From contig NZ_QTJU01000013.1 in assembly GCF_003412455.1 (NCBI RefSeq), forward strand, positions 56,304-120,303: a stretch of 64,000 bases of DNA, in the 5' to 3' direction. Shown in pieces: positions 18,350 to 26,927 of this stretch (the first letter of the stretch is position 1; every line of letters begins with the position of its first letter). The notes under the pieces were generated by a model. That model was not told the DNA's origin, did not search any database, and saw nothing but the letters and a program-made list of their open reading frames with translations. The position numbers and the translations under genes were made by a program. Source of the DNA: Deminuibacter soli (GTDB lineage: Bacteria; Bacteroidota; Bacteroidia; Chitinophagales; Chitinophagaceae).

Positions 18350-19675
18350 TCATTTTTTCATCTGCAACCGTTCAACAACAAGGCCGGTTACTTTTTTGCC
18401 GCATTCGTTACTAACCAGGCAGGAGTTGTGGAAATGAATGCCGCCATAAAAACGGGCCCAGTTATTTTCAATAGCTGCAGCACGGAATGATGGGAAGGAA
18501 CGGCTTTTAATTCCGAATTCCAGTTCGGTAGAATCGGTGTAGGCAAAGTTGTCGCCAAATACATTGGTTAATGCTTCGGCCGCGGCAGATGAAATAGTAC
18601 TGTGGCCGCAAGTGTATTCAGGGAAAGCGGGTGTTTGTAAATACGGATGCCAGTCTGCATCAATATATTTGTTGATCACAGTTTCAGGCCTCGCGGTGTT
18701 GTAGTGATATTTCGAATCCCAGCACTGGATAAATGCATCAAAGAAAGCGATAGAGGTTTTTGCAAAGGCATATACAGTGGTACTGAAACCGGCTTTCGCC
18801 TGTTTAGCGGCAATGCCGGTAATGCTCATCCAGTGACCGGTTGGTGAAAACTTTTTGGTGCTGAACATAACATGCCCCGAAACATTGAGTTTAAAGGGAT
18901 TGTCGTCCCAGAATTCTGCAATGTGTTTTTGTTCTGGTGTGAGGCTGTCAACCGCATGTTTAATCAACATTACTTCGGTGAAGTACTTGCTTTTTTTGTC
19001 CGTCATATTGTACACCGGCGGCTCTTCTGCCCTGAACTGGGCAGCACTGTCGAGCACCAGTGTGCGTATTTCGGCCCAATGCGGTTCAACGGCTTGTGCA
19101 TACATAGGTGGTGTAGGTACCCAACGGCCCGGTGTATCGATCACCGTGAATTTAGATGCACTCCTTGTTTGCAGGTAATTGTCTTTTTTACTCCATGCGA
19201 TAATGGCATTGGCTATTTCGCCTGCATAAGCCTGCGAATTGGTGATCATGTCATTGGGCATGCCATGATCTGCCGCCATTTTATTAATGCTGTCCACGTA
19301 TTCTTTCATACTGCCTTCCGGGAAGGTAACGGCCTCTCCAACGCGACAATAAGCCAGCAGGGCTGCATATGGAAAATCAATTGGTTTCCCTGCGGGAACG
19401 GCAGGCAGCTGGCCAAGGCCATGCAGCTGGTTGCCGAGGGAATGATAATGTGCGGGATCTCCGCCTGCAATTACTTCATAACCGGCAATAGCCGCGTACG
19501 TATAATTGCGTGATGCCACAACAGGTGTAAAATTGTTGCCCATCACTACCTGGTTTAATTCATGAACGGTGTTGCAATACAATAAAGGATCGTGCAATAC
19601 AGTTTCATAATCTCTTTTAACCTGGCACGATACCAGCAGCACTGCAAAGCAGCCTGCAATCAGCGATAACTTCAT
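18350..19675 (-). CDS. Vanadium-haloperoxidase/PAP2-like lipoprotein with altered active-site motifs
   Basis: Paralogous in type to the gene at 14597-16150 but diverged. A lipoprotein (LLVSC, Cys17) of 441 aa. It keeps Lys322 and Arg329 (KYHYNTARP), Gly357-His358, Arg408 and His414 (ARFYGGIHF). It has Cys356 where the family has Ser (CGHS rather than SGHS), Ala before Arg408, and Ser418 where the C-terminal Asp usually lies. The vanadate-ligating His and the acid/base His survive, so activity is possible with changed chemistry. Upstream lies a 138-base gap, so it probably has its own promoter; 144 bases separate its stop from the first barrel gene. Confidence 0.85.
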   Translation of the reverse strand: MKLSLIAGCFAVLLVSCQVKRDYETVLHDPLLYCNTVHELNQVVMGNNFTPVVASRNYTYAAIAGYEVIAGGDPAHYHSLGNQLHGLGQLPAVPAGKPIDFPYAALLAYCRVGEAVTFPEGSMKEYVDSINKMAADHGMPNDMITNSQAYAGEIANAIIAWSKKDNYLQTRSASKFTVIDTPGRWVPTPPMYAQAVEPHWAEIRTLVLDSAAQFRAEEPPVYNMTDKKSKYFTEVMLIKHAVDSLTPEQKHIAEFWDDNPFKLNVSGHVMFSTKKFSPTGHWMSITGIAAKQAKAGFSTTVYAFAKTSIAFFDAFIQCWDSKYHYNTARPETVINKYIDADWHPYLQTPAFPEYTCGHSTISSAAAEALTNVFGDNFAYTDSTELEFGIKSRSFPSFRAAAIENNWARFYGGIHFHNSCLVSNECGKKVTGLVVERLQMKK

Positions 19676-19813
19676 AACAATTTAAATCCCGGTACAACAC
19701 CGGCTATTTTTTGAAAAGGGCTGAGGAAATAATAACAATGAATAAAAACAAAAATGGGGATGGCATGTAGACACACACCGTCCCTTAACGAAAAGTTTTG
19801 AAAAGTTTTTGCT

Positions 19814-20389
19814 TTAAAGAAACGTACGTGTTTCGGGTGGTTGGTCTGGAAGTGCCGTAGCGGCGTTAACGAGCGGGTAACAGGCAACCGCGTAGGTTGC
19901 AGAAGAAATTAGTGTGTATGGTGCGGCACAGGCTGCATAGCCGGCCGGCATAAAGTCACTGAACAAATATTTAGCAACTCCGGAAACGGGTGGGTGCCCG
20001 GCTTTTTTTGCATGATCCTGGGTGGCACTGATATCATTGGCAAACTGCAGGTAAGCATCGCCCGCTTTTTTGATATGCGTGCTTCGCTCATCCGGCAAAC
20101 ACTGCAGTATCAGCATGCCGTCGGCTACCTTGCGTTGTACGTATTTATACACTTTACCATTGAGGGTAATTTCCCCATCCACACGCTCAAACTCACTTTG
20201 CTCAACCTGGTAGGGCATAGATATGGGAACAGAAATGGTAATGAGATCTTCGTTGTTATATTGACTGTGATCTATAGCTGCCTCAAATTGCCGGGCAGCC
20301 TGCTGCCGGGCATAGTAGAACCATATCCTGTAACCGGCAAGATTGAACAGGAACAAAGCAAGCAGTAATATGGCAGTAAGTTTCCTCAC
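19814..20389 (-). CDS. Small membrane-anchored protein of unknown function, coupled to GH65
   Basis: 191 aa with one N-terminal hydrophobic helix (residues 4-20, ILLLALFLFNLAGYRIWFYYA) and a predicted periplasmic body with no family I recognise. The C-terminal 40 residues are Ala/Tyr/Pro-rich with several Cys. Its start overlaps the stop of the GH65 gene by four bases, so the two are translationally coupled and likely act together, for example as a membrane or secretion partner. The chromosomal context is the only functional hint. Confidence 0.7.
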   Translation of the reverse strand: MRKLTAILLLALFLFNLAGYRIWFYYARQQAARQFEAAIDHSQYNNEDLITISVPISMPYQVEQSEFERVDGEITLNGKVYKYVQRKVADGMLILQCLPDERSTHIKKAGDAYLQFANDISATQDHAKKAGHPPVSGVAKYLFSDFMPAGYAACAAPYTLISSATYAVACYPLVNAATALPDQPPETRTFL

Positions 20390-22428
20390 TTGTTTACAAG
20401 ATACGTTTTTTTCTGTATTCCAACGCCGGTTATTTGTAAAGATTTCCAGGCCGCGGGTAATTTTACCGGCAGCTGCGTAATGCCGTTGTCTGAGATATTC
20501 AGTCCGCCAAAACCGTTCAGCATGGCCTGCAGCATACCGCCTGCACCGGTGGCAAAATAGGGGTTGTTGCCGGTAGCTGTTTCGGCCAGCACGCCGAACG
20601 GCGGGCGCATATTGGCGGTATACCCTTCTTTAAACGATTGGTATGCCTTATCCGGTTTACCCAGCCGCGCATACAGTATTGCGAAAATGGCATGTGTCAT
20701 GGCCGGACCTTCACCTACCCTTGGCTCATAATAAGCGAGATCTTTCTCAATCGCAGCTGAGCCAGTTACTTCCCGCAAAGGATAAGCAAGCAGGTTTACA
20801 TCGGCCTGTTTTATTTTTTCACCGTTATAGGCTGCATGTTCTTTGGTAACACCATCTGCAAAATGCAATATGGGAATATTGGCTGCCACCTGCATCCAGT
20901 CTGCATCAGGCGCCAGCTCCAGTATTTTTGCTGCAGCGGTGGCATACTGCAGGTTGGCTTTGGCAGCTGCATTGGTAAAAGCATTATTGTCAACGTTCTC
21001 GGCCCATTCATCGGCAGCAACCACGTTTTTAATATCGTAGTGGCCCGGGCCATTCCGTTCTACCCGGCTGGCCCAGAAATCGGCTGTTTCTTTCAGTAAG
21101 GGATAGCCCCGCGTGCGAAGCCATTCTTTATCCTGTGTAACACAATAGTAGTTCCAGGCAGCCAGTGCAATATCTGCAGAGATATGGTGCTCAAACGGGC
21201 CGCTCAGCGCCCATACCGGCGTTTCTTCATTGCCGCTGGCAGCACTTTCCCAGGGAAACATGGCGCCTTTATACCCATGCGAAAAAGCATTGTGCCTGGC
21301 GTTGGGCAGGCGTTGAAAACGGTATTCCAGCAAAGATTCGGCTATTTTAGGCTGCAGCAACAATAAGGCAGGATACATCCATAGCTCCGTATCCCAGAAA
21401 GCATGGCCGTTATAACCCAGTCCGCTGAGGCCCATGGGCGATAAGCTGTATGCCGTGCCTTCCCGTGCAAAGGAATAAAGATGGTACAGCATATTGTGCA
21501 CATCGCGTTGCGTGCTGTCATCACCATTTATTACAATATCGCTTTTCCATAACTCATCCCATGCGCGGTTGTGAAACTGCAGCAAACGCTGCGTGCCTTC
21601 CAGTGAAGCAAAAATGGTTAACCGCTCGGCCTCATTCAGCGGGTCGTCGTGCTGTGCCGATGTAATGGCAGAGCCCACCACTGCAAAGTGATAGCGCTCA
21701 CCTGCTTTCAGCTTTTTACGGAATTTGAGCAGGTGCATGCTATTGTCCCACATTTCATGAATTACCGCAGGCTCACTGCCATGTGGCTCATCAAATAAAA
21801 AGCTGTTGGAGGCAGCCAGGGTGAGTTTGCCGGTAGGACTTTTTGCTGCTGATGTAAGCAGGGCAATTTTAACATGCGGCCGGTCAATTTCATTGTAGTA
21901 ATTCTGCACGTCTTTCAGCATATCCGGCGCTTCCATAACACTGGCAGGCGTAAGCTCAATGTCTTTCTGCGCAGTTACGGTAACATCTACCAGCGCGCTG
22001 TAAGGCAGGTGACGTAAGGCATAGTAGGTATATTGTACGGCGGCTTTATCGCCAATAACAAAACTGGTGGTTAGCGATGCATGGCGCATATCCAGCGTTT
22101 GCTGTACATGCTGCACCTGTTTAAAACTTTCAATCCTGCTCCCGTCAACCTCCAGGTACATGTTTACAAAATTGAAGGTTTTCAGGATATTGCTTACGCG
22201 GCCGCGGCCATATAAATCAAACGCGCCGTTGAGCACCACATCTTTTACCTTAAACGGATCGGGAGAAGAAACAATGCCTACCATGCCATTGGCAACAGTA
22301 ACACCGTAATAACCGGAAGGATTGATATCGCCGGTTTGAATATGCCACGCATCTGTGTTTTGAGCAAACACCTGCAGGGTAAACACGCAAGTAAACAACT
22401 GCAGGCAGCAGCGGGCAATTTTAATCAT
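20386..22428 (-). CDS. Secreted GH65 glycoside hydrolase (kojibiose-type alpha-glucosidase likely)
   Basis: The chosen start gives MIKIARCCLQLFTCVFTLQVFAQ, a signal peptide; an ATG eight codons upstream is less likely. In the numbering from that longer ORF, the (alpha/alpha)6 barrel has GYNGHAFWDTE (347-357), the general-acid region VAADEWAENVDNN with Glu482, and FGVLAETATGNNPYF with Glu624. GH65 phosphorylases use phosphate in place of a second carboxylate, while the known bacterial GH65 hydrolases have a base Glu about 140 residues after the acid; Glu624 fits that, and export also argues against a phosphorylase. Likely substrate is an alpha-1,2- or related glucobiose; maltose or trehalose cannot be excluded. 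Confidence 0.87.
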   Translation of the reverse strand: MIKIARCCLQLFTCVFTLQVFAQNTDAWHIQTGDINPSGYYGVTVANGMVGIVSSPDPFKVKDVVLNGAFDLYGRGRVSNILKTFNFVNMYLEVDGSRIESFKQVQHVQQTLDMRHASLTTSFVIGDKAAVQYTYYALRHLPYSALVDVTVTAQKDIELTPASVMEAPDMLKDVQNYYNEIDRPHVKIALLTSAAKSPTGKLTLAASNSFLFDEPHGSEPAVIHEMWDNSMHLLKFRKKLKAGERYHFAVVGSAITSAQHDDPLNEAERLTIFASLEGTQRLLQFHNRAWDELWKSDIVINGDDSTQRDVHNMLYHLYSFAREGTAYSLSPMGLSGLGYNGHAFWDTELWMYPALLLLQPKIAESLLEYRFQRLPNARHNAFSHGYKGAMFPWESAASGNEETPVWALSGPFEHHISADIALAAWNYYCVTQDKEWLRTRGYPLLKETADFWASRVERNGPGHYDIKNVVAADEWAENVDNNAFTNAAAKANLQYATAAAKILELAPDADWMQVAANIPILHFADGVTKEHAAYNGEKIKQADVNLLAYPLREVTGSAAIEKDLAYYEPRVGEGPAMTHAIFAILYARLGKPDKAYQSFKEGYTANMRPPFGVLAETATGNNPYFATGAGGMLQAMLNGFGGLNISDNGITQLPVKLPAAWKSLQITGVGIQKKTYLVNK

Positions 22429-22468
22429 ATCGGCAAATCGTTCGGAGGGCAATATACATTTTTATGTA

Positions 22469-22482
22469 AATTGTACACAATT
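22469..22482. promoter_or_regulatory. Palindrome in the divergent GH65 / GyrI-like promoter region
   Basis: AATTGT-AC-ACAATT is a perfect six-base-arm palindrome about 40 bases upstream of the GH65 start and about 105 upstream of the divergent gene. It has the shape of an operator for a dimeric regulator, but no regulator in the window can be assigned to it. Confidence 0.35.
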
Positions 22483-22586
22483 AAATTCATTTAAAATATC
22501 CTGCTGTTTTCGGTTGATTTCCGGTAAACACTTTTATTTGCACAGTGGTATGCTGCCGGTGTTGCGCATACCTACAACGGTTGTAT

Positions 22587-23513
22587 ATGAAAAAATGGAT
22601 GATCGGCTGTCTTATAGTGGCAGCAGCAGGTACAGGCCTCATTTACTGGTTTATTCCCGCGAGTTTACAGGTTGGTGAATCATTGTATGTAAAATGTACT
22701 TTCAATGGTGTACGACGAACTATGCAGAACAACAGCTGGGAACGCTGGTGGCCCGGCGCAGTTAAAAGCAAGCCTTATGAACTGGATGGATTTACGTTTC
22801 AGCCAGACAGCACTTCCAATAACGCATTAAGTATCCGCATCAGCGATGCAGGCAGTGCACATGCCTCTACCATGTTGCTGATACCCTACCAGATTGATAC
22901 CACTATTATTACCTGGGGCAGCATTGTATACACCGGGGGCTCTCCTTTCTCCAAACTGAAAGCTTATTTTCATGCACGTGAACTAAAACAAAGCTTGCAT
23001 GCTGCTATGCTGGCGATGCAGCGTTTTATGGGCAAAAATGAAAATGTATATGGCATACCGGTATGGGAAACCAAAATACAGGATACTGCGCTCGCTGCCA
23101 TTAAAACTTATTACGACCATTACCCCGGCACTGCTGATATTTACCAGCTGGTTGCCAGTATTGAACAATACGTCGCAGCCAGCGGCGCACATACCATTAA
23201 CCCACCCATGCTGAATGTGAACCAGGAAAAGGGAAGTAATCAATACGAAGCCATGGTAGCCATACCAACCGGTAAATTATTACCGGGCAATGGCACAGTT
23301 GTTCCCAAAAAAATGATTCACAGCCCTATTGCCGTAACAGAAGTAAAAGGCGGGGAAGCCACCGTACGCTGGGCTTTTGCACAGCTGCAGCAATATGTGC
23401 AGGATACGCACCGCATGCAGCCGGTAATACCTTATGCCGTGCTGTTAACAGACAGGAGCAGGGAAACCGACACCAGCAAATGGGTTACCCGTATCTGTTT
23501 CCCGATATTCTGA
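22587..23513 (+). CDS. Membrane-anchored protein with GyrI-like effector-binding domain
   Basis: About 308 residues from the chosen start MKKWMIGCLIVAAAG; the ORF opens 42 bases earlier with an unlikely Cys-rich segment. One N-terminal transmembrane helix, then a body whose C-terminal part (about residues 225-308) resembles GyrI/effector-binding domains: EAMVAIPTGKLLPG at the start of the domain, then VRWAFAQLQQYVQD and KWVTRICFPIF at the end. Such domains bind small hydrophobic ligands. There is no DNA-binding domain. It is the only plus-strand gene in the 10-35 kb cluster, divergent from GH65, with its stop two bases from the stop of the converging FG-GAP gene. It may be an extracytoplasmic ligand-binding protein; this is tentative. 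Confidence 0.6.
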   Translation: MKKWMIGCLIVAAAGTGLIYWFIPASLQVGESLYVKCTFNGVRRTMQNNSWERWWPGAVKSKPYELDGFTFQPDSTSNNALSIRISDAGSAHASTMLLIPYQIDTTIITWGSIVYTGGSPFSKLKAYFHARELKQSLHAAMLAMQRFMGKNENVYGIPVWETKIQDTALAAIKTYYDHYPGTADIYQLVASIEQYVAASGAHTINPPMLNVNQEKGSNQYEAMVAIPTGKLLPGNGTVVPKKMIHSPIAVTEVKGGEATVRWAFAQLQQYVQDTHRMQPVIPYAVLLTDRSRETDTSKWVTRICFPIF

Positions 23514-23515
23514 TT

Positions 23516-26500
23516 TTATTTGGGTTGCGCTAACTGTATTACCATCGTACTGTCGTTGTTACGCGCCAGTATCCATGCCTTGCGCTGTTTTATGGTAATG
23601 GGTTTAATATAACGTACCTGGCCTTTTACAATTACACCATTTATGGGCATTGCTGCAAACCGGCCTTTGCCTTTGTTCAGCAACACTGTTCCGTAGTCTG
23701 CATCGTTACGCCCCATCTGGATGTTATTGTCGTAAATGTTGCCGGCCAATAATAAATCAGGCAAACTGTCCTTGTTTACATCCAGTACAGTTGCTGCGCG
23801 GTACGAGGACAGCTGCGCCTGCCAGGGCAATGCAACTGTAGCAAAATTCATTTTACCATCGTTGATCAATACTGCATTGCTGAAATAATCAGCAGTTAAT
23901 ACTTTCGCACTTTTCAGCTTCGCTTCAGGGAATATGCCGTGCAGGGGCGATTTCGCAAAATCTTCTGCATACAGGAATTTCTTTTTGAGGAAAGGCATTT
24001 TGCGTTGCAGCTCATCTTTGTTGGCAAAAGGCAGTTCTTTGTTTTCAAGATAATACGTCAATACCTGTTCCCTGGTCCCGTTATCATCAAAGTCGTTGTA
24101 ATACAAACGCACCGGTTGATCTGCACTTGCTTTCAACCTGCTGTTTAAGCCCAGGTTACCCGCTACCAGGTCAATATCGCCATCGTTGTCTATATCACAG
24201 GGCAATATAAAATTCCACCAGCCCTTGTTGGTGGTCAGGTATTTCTTTTCAAAATGGCCGTTGTTGTTGATGAAGGCACAAATGCCATCCCATTCAAGCG
24301 ACAACAGTAAATCCTGGTCACCGTCTTTGTCAATATCAAACCAGCAGCCCTGGGTAACCAAACCAATATAGGCCAGGTCTTTTGCATACGCAGCTGTTAC
24401 ATCTTTAAACTTACCGGTGCCATCGTTTTGCAGCAGGTACGAGCGGGGTGTTTCGCCATATTTAAAGGGTTCGGCTCTTCCGCCGATAAACAGGTCAATA
24501 AAACCATCATGGTTAAAATCAACCGGCGCAACGCAGGATGCAGTAACATACACACTGTCAAAAGCGTCTTTCTTCCGGTTCAGGTGCCCTGTGCCATCAT
24601 TGAGGTATACACGCGGCAGCTGGTTGTCATCATAGCCATAATATTCGTTACCACCGCCTGCAATCACCAGGTCGTTGTGGTGGTCATTGTTTACATCTAT
24701 CCATACGGCATCTACTGATTCGTACATGCTGTCTGCATCAAGTTGTGGCTGGGGCAGGCGCACAAATTTTCCGGATGCCTGTTGCGTAAATACAGCCGGT
24801 TTAAATGTTTTGGATGAACCGATGAATACATCTTCTAGCCCGTCTCCGTTTACATCGCCTACTGCAAGTGCAGGCCCCTCACGCGATACCATACGTGGAA
24901 TCAGCGGCTCCCTGTCAAATTCTACAAAGGGATTTTCTTCATGTTTGTATTGCAGCGCGGTTTGCGCTGTAATATCTTTTACTGCCGTACCGGGATTAAC
25001 AGAAAGTTTTTGGGTAAAGGCAGCAAAATCAAATACCGGCAGGTTGGGCTTGTAGTTCACCAGCAAGGTCTTCCCGGTATCCTGCTGCCAATGCAATTGT
25101 TCATACGTATTGTCGGGCCATACCAGTAAAATGGAATCGATTTTTGTGTGGCCGATGCCCACATGCAATGGCTGCTCCATGCTGGATAAAAAACCATGCA
25201 CGGGGTATTTCTCGTACGTGCGCACATCGCTTCCTGCGTATACAATAAGGCGCGCACCAATGGCATGCTTGTTCTGCGCAGTACCGTTCAAATCTACTTT
25301 CAGGTAATTGGCAGCTTTGGCTTTATTGGTTTTGTTTTCATATACCAGTACTGGATCGTCGATATTGTTGACCACAATATCCAGGTCGCCGTCGTTGTCA
25401 AGATCGGCATACACCGCGCCATTCGAGTAGGTTGACTGATCGTTGGCCACGTTCGCAGCCATATCGTCAAACTGCATATTGCCCTTGTTGTGAAAGAAAC
25501 GGTTCGGGATTTTGATCTGCGGGAACTTATCAATCAGCGCCATGTCTTTCTGATCCAGGTTGTTGTTCCTGATCTTTATCTGCACTTCATCGTTTGATAC
25601 GTAGTTGATGTAATCAATATCGTTCAGCCGTTTGGGAATGCCATTCGAAATAAACAGGTCTTTCAGTCCATCGTTATCAAAGTCAACCCACAGTGGTGCC
25701 CACGACCAGTCTGTTGCAGCCATGCCTGCATACAAACCCACTTCGCTGAATACACCGTTTTTACGGTTCAGCTGCAGGTTATTACGCGTGTACTGGTAAC
25801 TATACCCATTTTTTATTTTGAGGTTGAATACATCGTATTGGTCTTCCCCTTCCGAACGTTTCAGAATATAGGGGTCAGCAGGCAACATATCCATCGAAAC
25901 GATCTCCGGGAAGGCATCGTTGTTTACATCAGCTACATCCACCCCCATGGAGTACATGCTGGTATGCATCATTTCTTTGGTAGCTTCTTCTTTAAACGTA
26001 CCATCGTGCTGGTTAATGTACAGGTAATCGTTTTCGTGAAAATCATTGCCTACATAAATATCCGGCCAGCCATCGAGATTAATGTCAGCCACCGATACAC
26101 CCAGTCCGTAACCAATCACCGCGCTGTTAATATGGGCTTCTTTGGTAACATCGGTAAACTTTGCATTGCCTTCATTGCGAAACAGGCGGTCGCCCGAAAA
26201 GGGGTTCGCGGTGCCCAATAACGTTTGTCTTGGGCCAAAGGTGCCGTTCTGGTGAATGGAATGGTTCAGCAGGTACATATCCAGGTCGCCATCCTTATCG
26301 TAATCAAAAAACACGGCATGCGTGCTGAAGCCTGCGAAATCAAGACCGTATTCTTTTGCCTTGTCTTCATACTGTGGTACACCGTTTTTATCGATGCCTT
26401 TGCATATCAGCAGTTGGTTATGACTGTTGAGTATTTCGTATTTGCCAACCCGGCAAACATAAATATCGAGCAGGCCATCGTTATTGATATCCACTACCGA

Positions 26501-26869
26501 TACGCCGGTGCTCCAGCCGCCATCCTGCGGTATGGCCGCTTCGGTGGTTACATCGCTGAAATGCATGTTGCCTTTATTCAGGAACAGCCGGTTGCTTTGC
26601 TGGTTAGATGCAAAGAACAGATCAGTTAAACCGTCGTTGTTAAAATCACCGGCCCCAATACCTGCCCCATTATAAAAGTACATGTAATGAAACACGTTGA
26701 ACTGATCTGTCGGGTGCAATTGGTTAGTAAACTTCAGCCCGGTAGCATCTGCGTCGAGCACCTCGAACATGGCGGGCTGCGTGGCTGTTTTATTTTTACA
26801 CGAAACGCCGGCAATTACCAGTAACGTAAACCATATGCCTGGGCACCAATGCCGCTTTAGCTGAATCAT
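23516..26869 (-). CDS. FG-GAP/VCBS-repeat ASPIC/UnbV lipoprotein, second of tandem pair
   Basis: 1117 aa, lipoprotein (VIAGVSC, Cys24). Contains two blocks of FG-GAP/VCBS-type repeats with calcium-loop motifs such as FDYDKDGDLDMYL, DINNDGLLDIYV and DIDNDGDIDLVAG. Between them, around residues 550-600, is an ASPIC/UnbV segment (VHGFLSSMEQPLHVGIGH, followed by ILLVWPDN), as in CRTAC1-like proteins. The fold is a multi-bladed propeller expected on the outer surface, stabilised by Ca2+. It has no catalytic motif. It starts 58 bases after the stop of its paralogue. In Bacteroidetes such proteins often accompany SusC/SusD pairs; a role in binding polymer or glycoconjugate is inference. Confidence 0.9.
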   Translation of the reverse strand: MIQLKRHWCPGIWFTLLVIAGVSCKNKTATQPAMFEVLDADATGLKFTNQLHPTDQFNVFHYMYFYNGAGIGAGDFNNDGLTDLFFASNQQSNRLFLNKGNMHFSDVTTEAAIPQDGGWSTGVSVVDINNDGLLDIYVCRVGKYEILNSHNQLLICKGIDKNGVPQYEDKAKEYGLDFAGFSTHAVFFDYDKDGDLDMYLLNHSIHQNGTFGPRQTLLGTANPFSGDRLFRNEGNAKFTDVTKEAHINSAVIGYGLGVSVADINLDGWPDIYVGNDFHENDYLYINQHDGTFKEEATKEMMHTSMYSMGVDVADVNNDAFPEIVSMDMLPADPYILKRSEGEDQYDVFNLKIKNGYSYQYTRNNLQLNRKNGVFSEVGLYAGMAATDWSWAPLWVDFDNDGLKDLFISNGIPKRLNDIDYINYVSNDEVQIKIRNNNLDQKDMALIDKFPQIKIPNRFFHNKGNMQFDDMAANVANDQSTYSNGAVYADLDNDGDLDIVVNNIDDPVLVYENKTNKAKAANYLKVDLNGTAQNKHAIGARLIVYAGSDVRTYEKYPVHGFLSSMEQPLHVGIGHTKIDSILLVWPDNTYEQLHWQQDTGKTLLVNYKPNLPVFDFAAFTQKLSVNPGTAVKDITAQTALQYKHEENPFVEFDREPLIPRMVSREGPALAVGDVNGDGLEDVFIGSSKTFKPAVFTQQASGKFVRLPQPQLDADSMYESVDAVWIDVNNDHHNDLVIAGGGNEYYGYDDNQLPRVYLNDGTGHLNRKKDAFDSVYVTASCVAPVDFNHDGFIDLFIGGRAEPFKYGETPRSYLLQNDGTGKFKDVTAAYAKDLAYIGLVTQGCWFDIDKDGDQDLLLSLEWDGICAFINNNGHFEKKYLTTNKGWWNFILPCDIDNDGDIDLVAGNLGLNSRLKASADQPVRLYYNDFDDNGTREQVLTYYLENKELPFANKDELQRKMPFLKKKFLYAEDFAKSPLHGIFPEAKLKSAKVLTADYFSNAVLINDGKMNFATVALPWQAQLSSYRAATVLDVNKDSLPDLLLAGNIYDNNIQMGRNDADYGTVLLNKGKGRFAAMPINGVIVKGQVRYIKPITIKQRKAWILARNNDSTMVIQLAQPK

Positions 26870-26927
26870 ATTTTATCGCCGGTTAGGTATTAAAAGCTAA
26901 TATTACAACAATGCTGCGAAACACTTT

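Noticed and set aside
22587..23513. GyrI-like gene as a DNA-binding regulator of the locus
   Set aside because: It has a membrane helix but no helix-turn-helix, so it is not described as a transcription factor.
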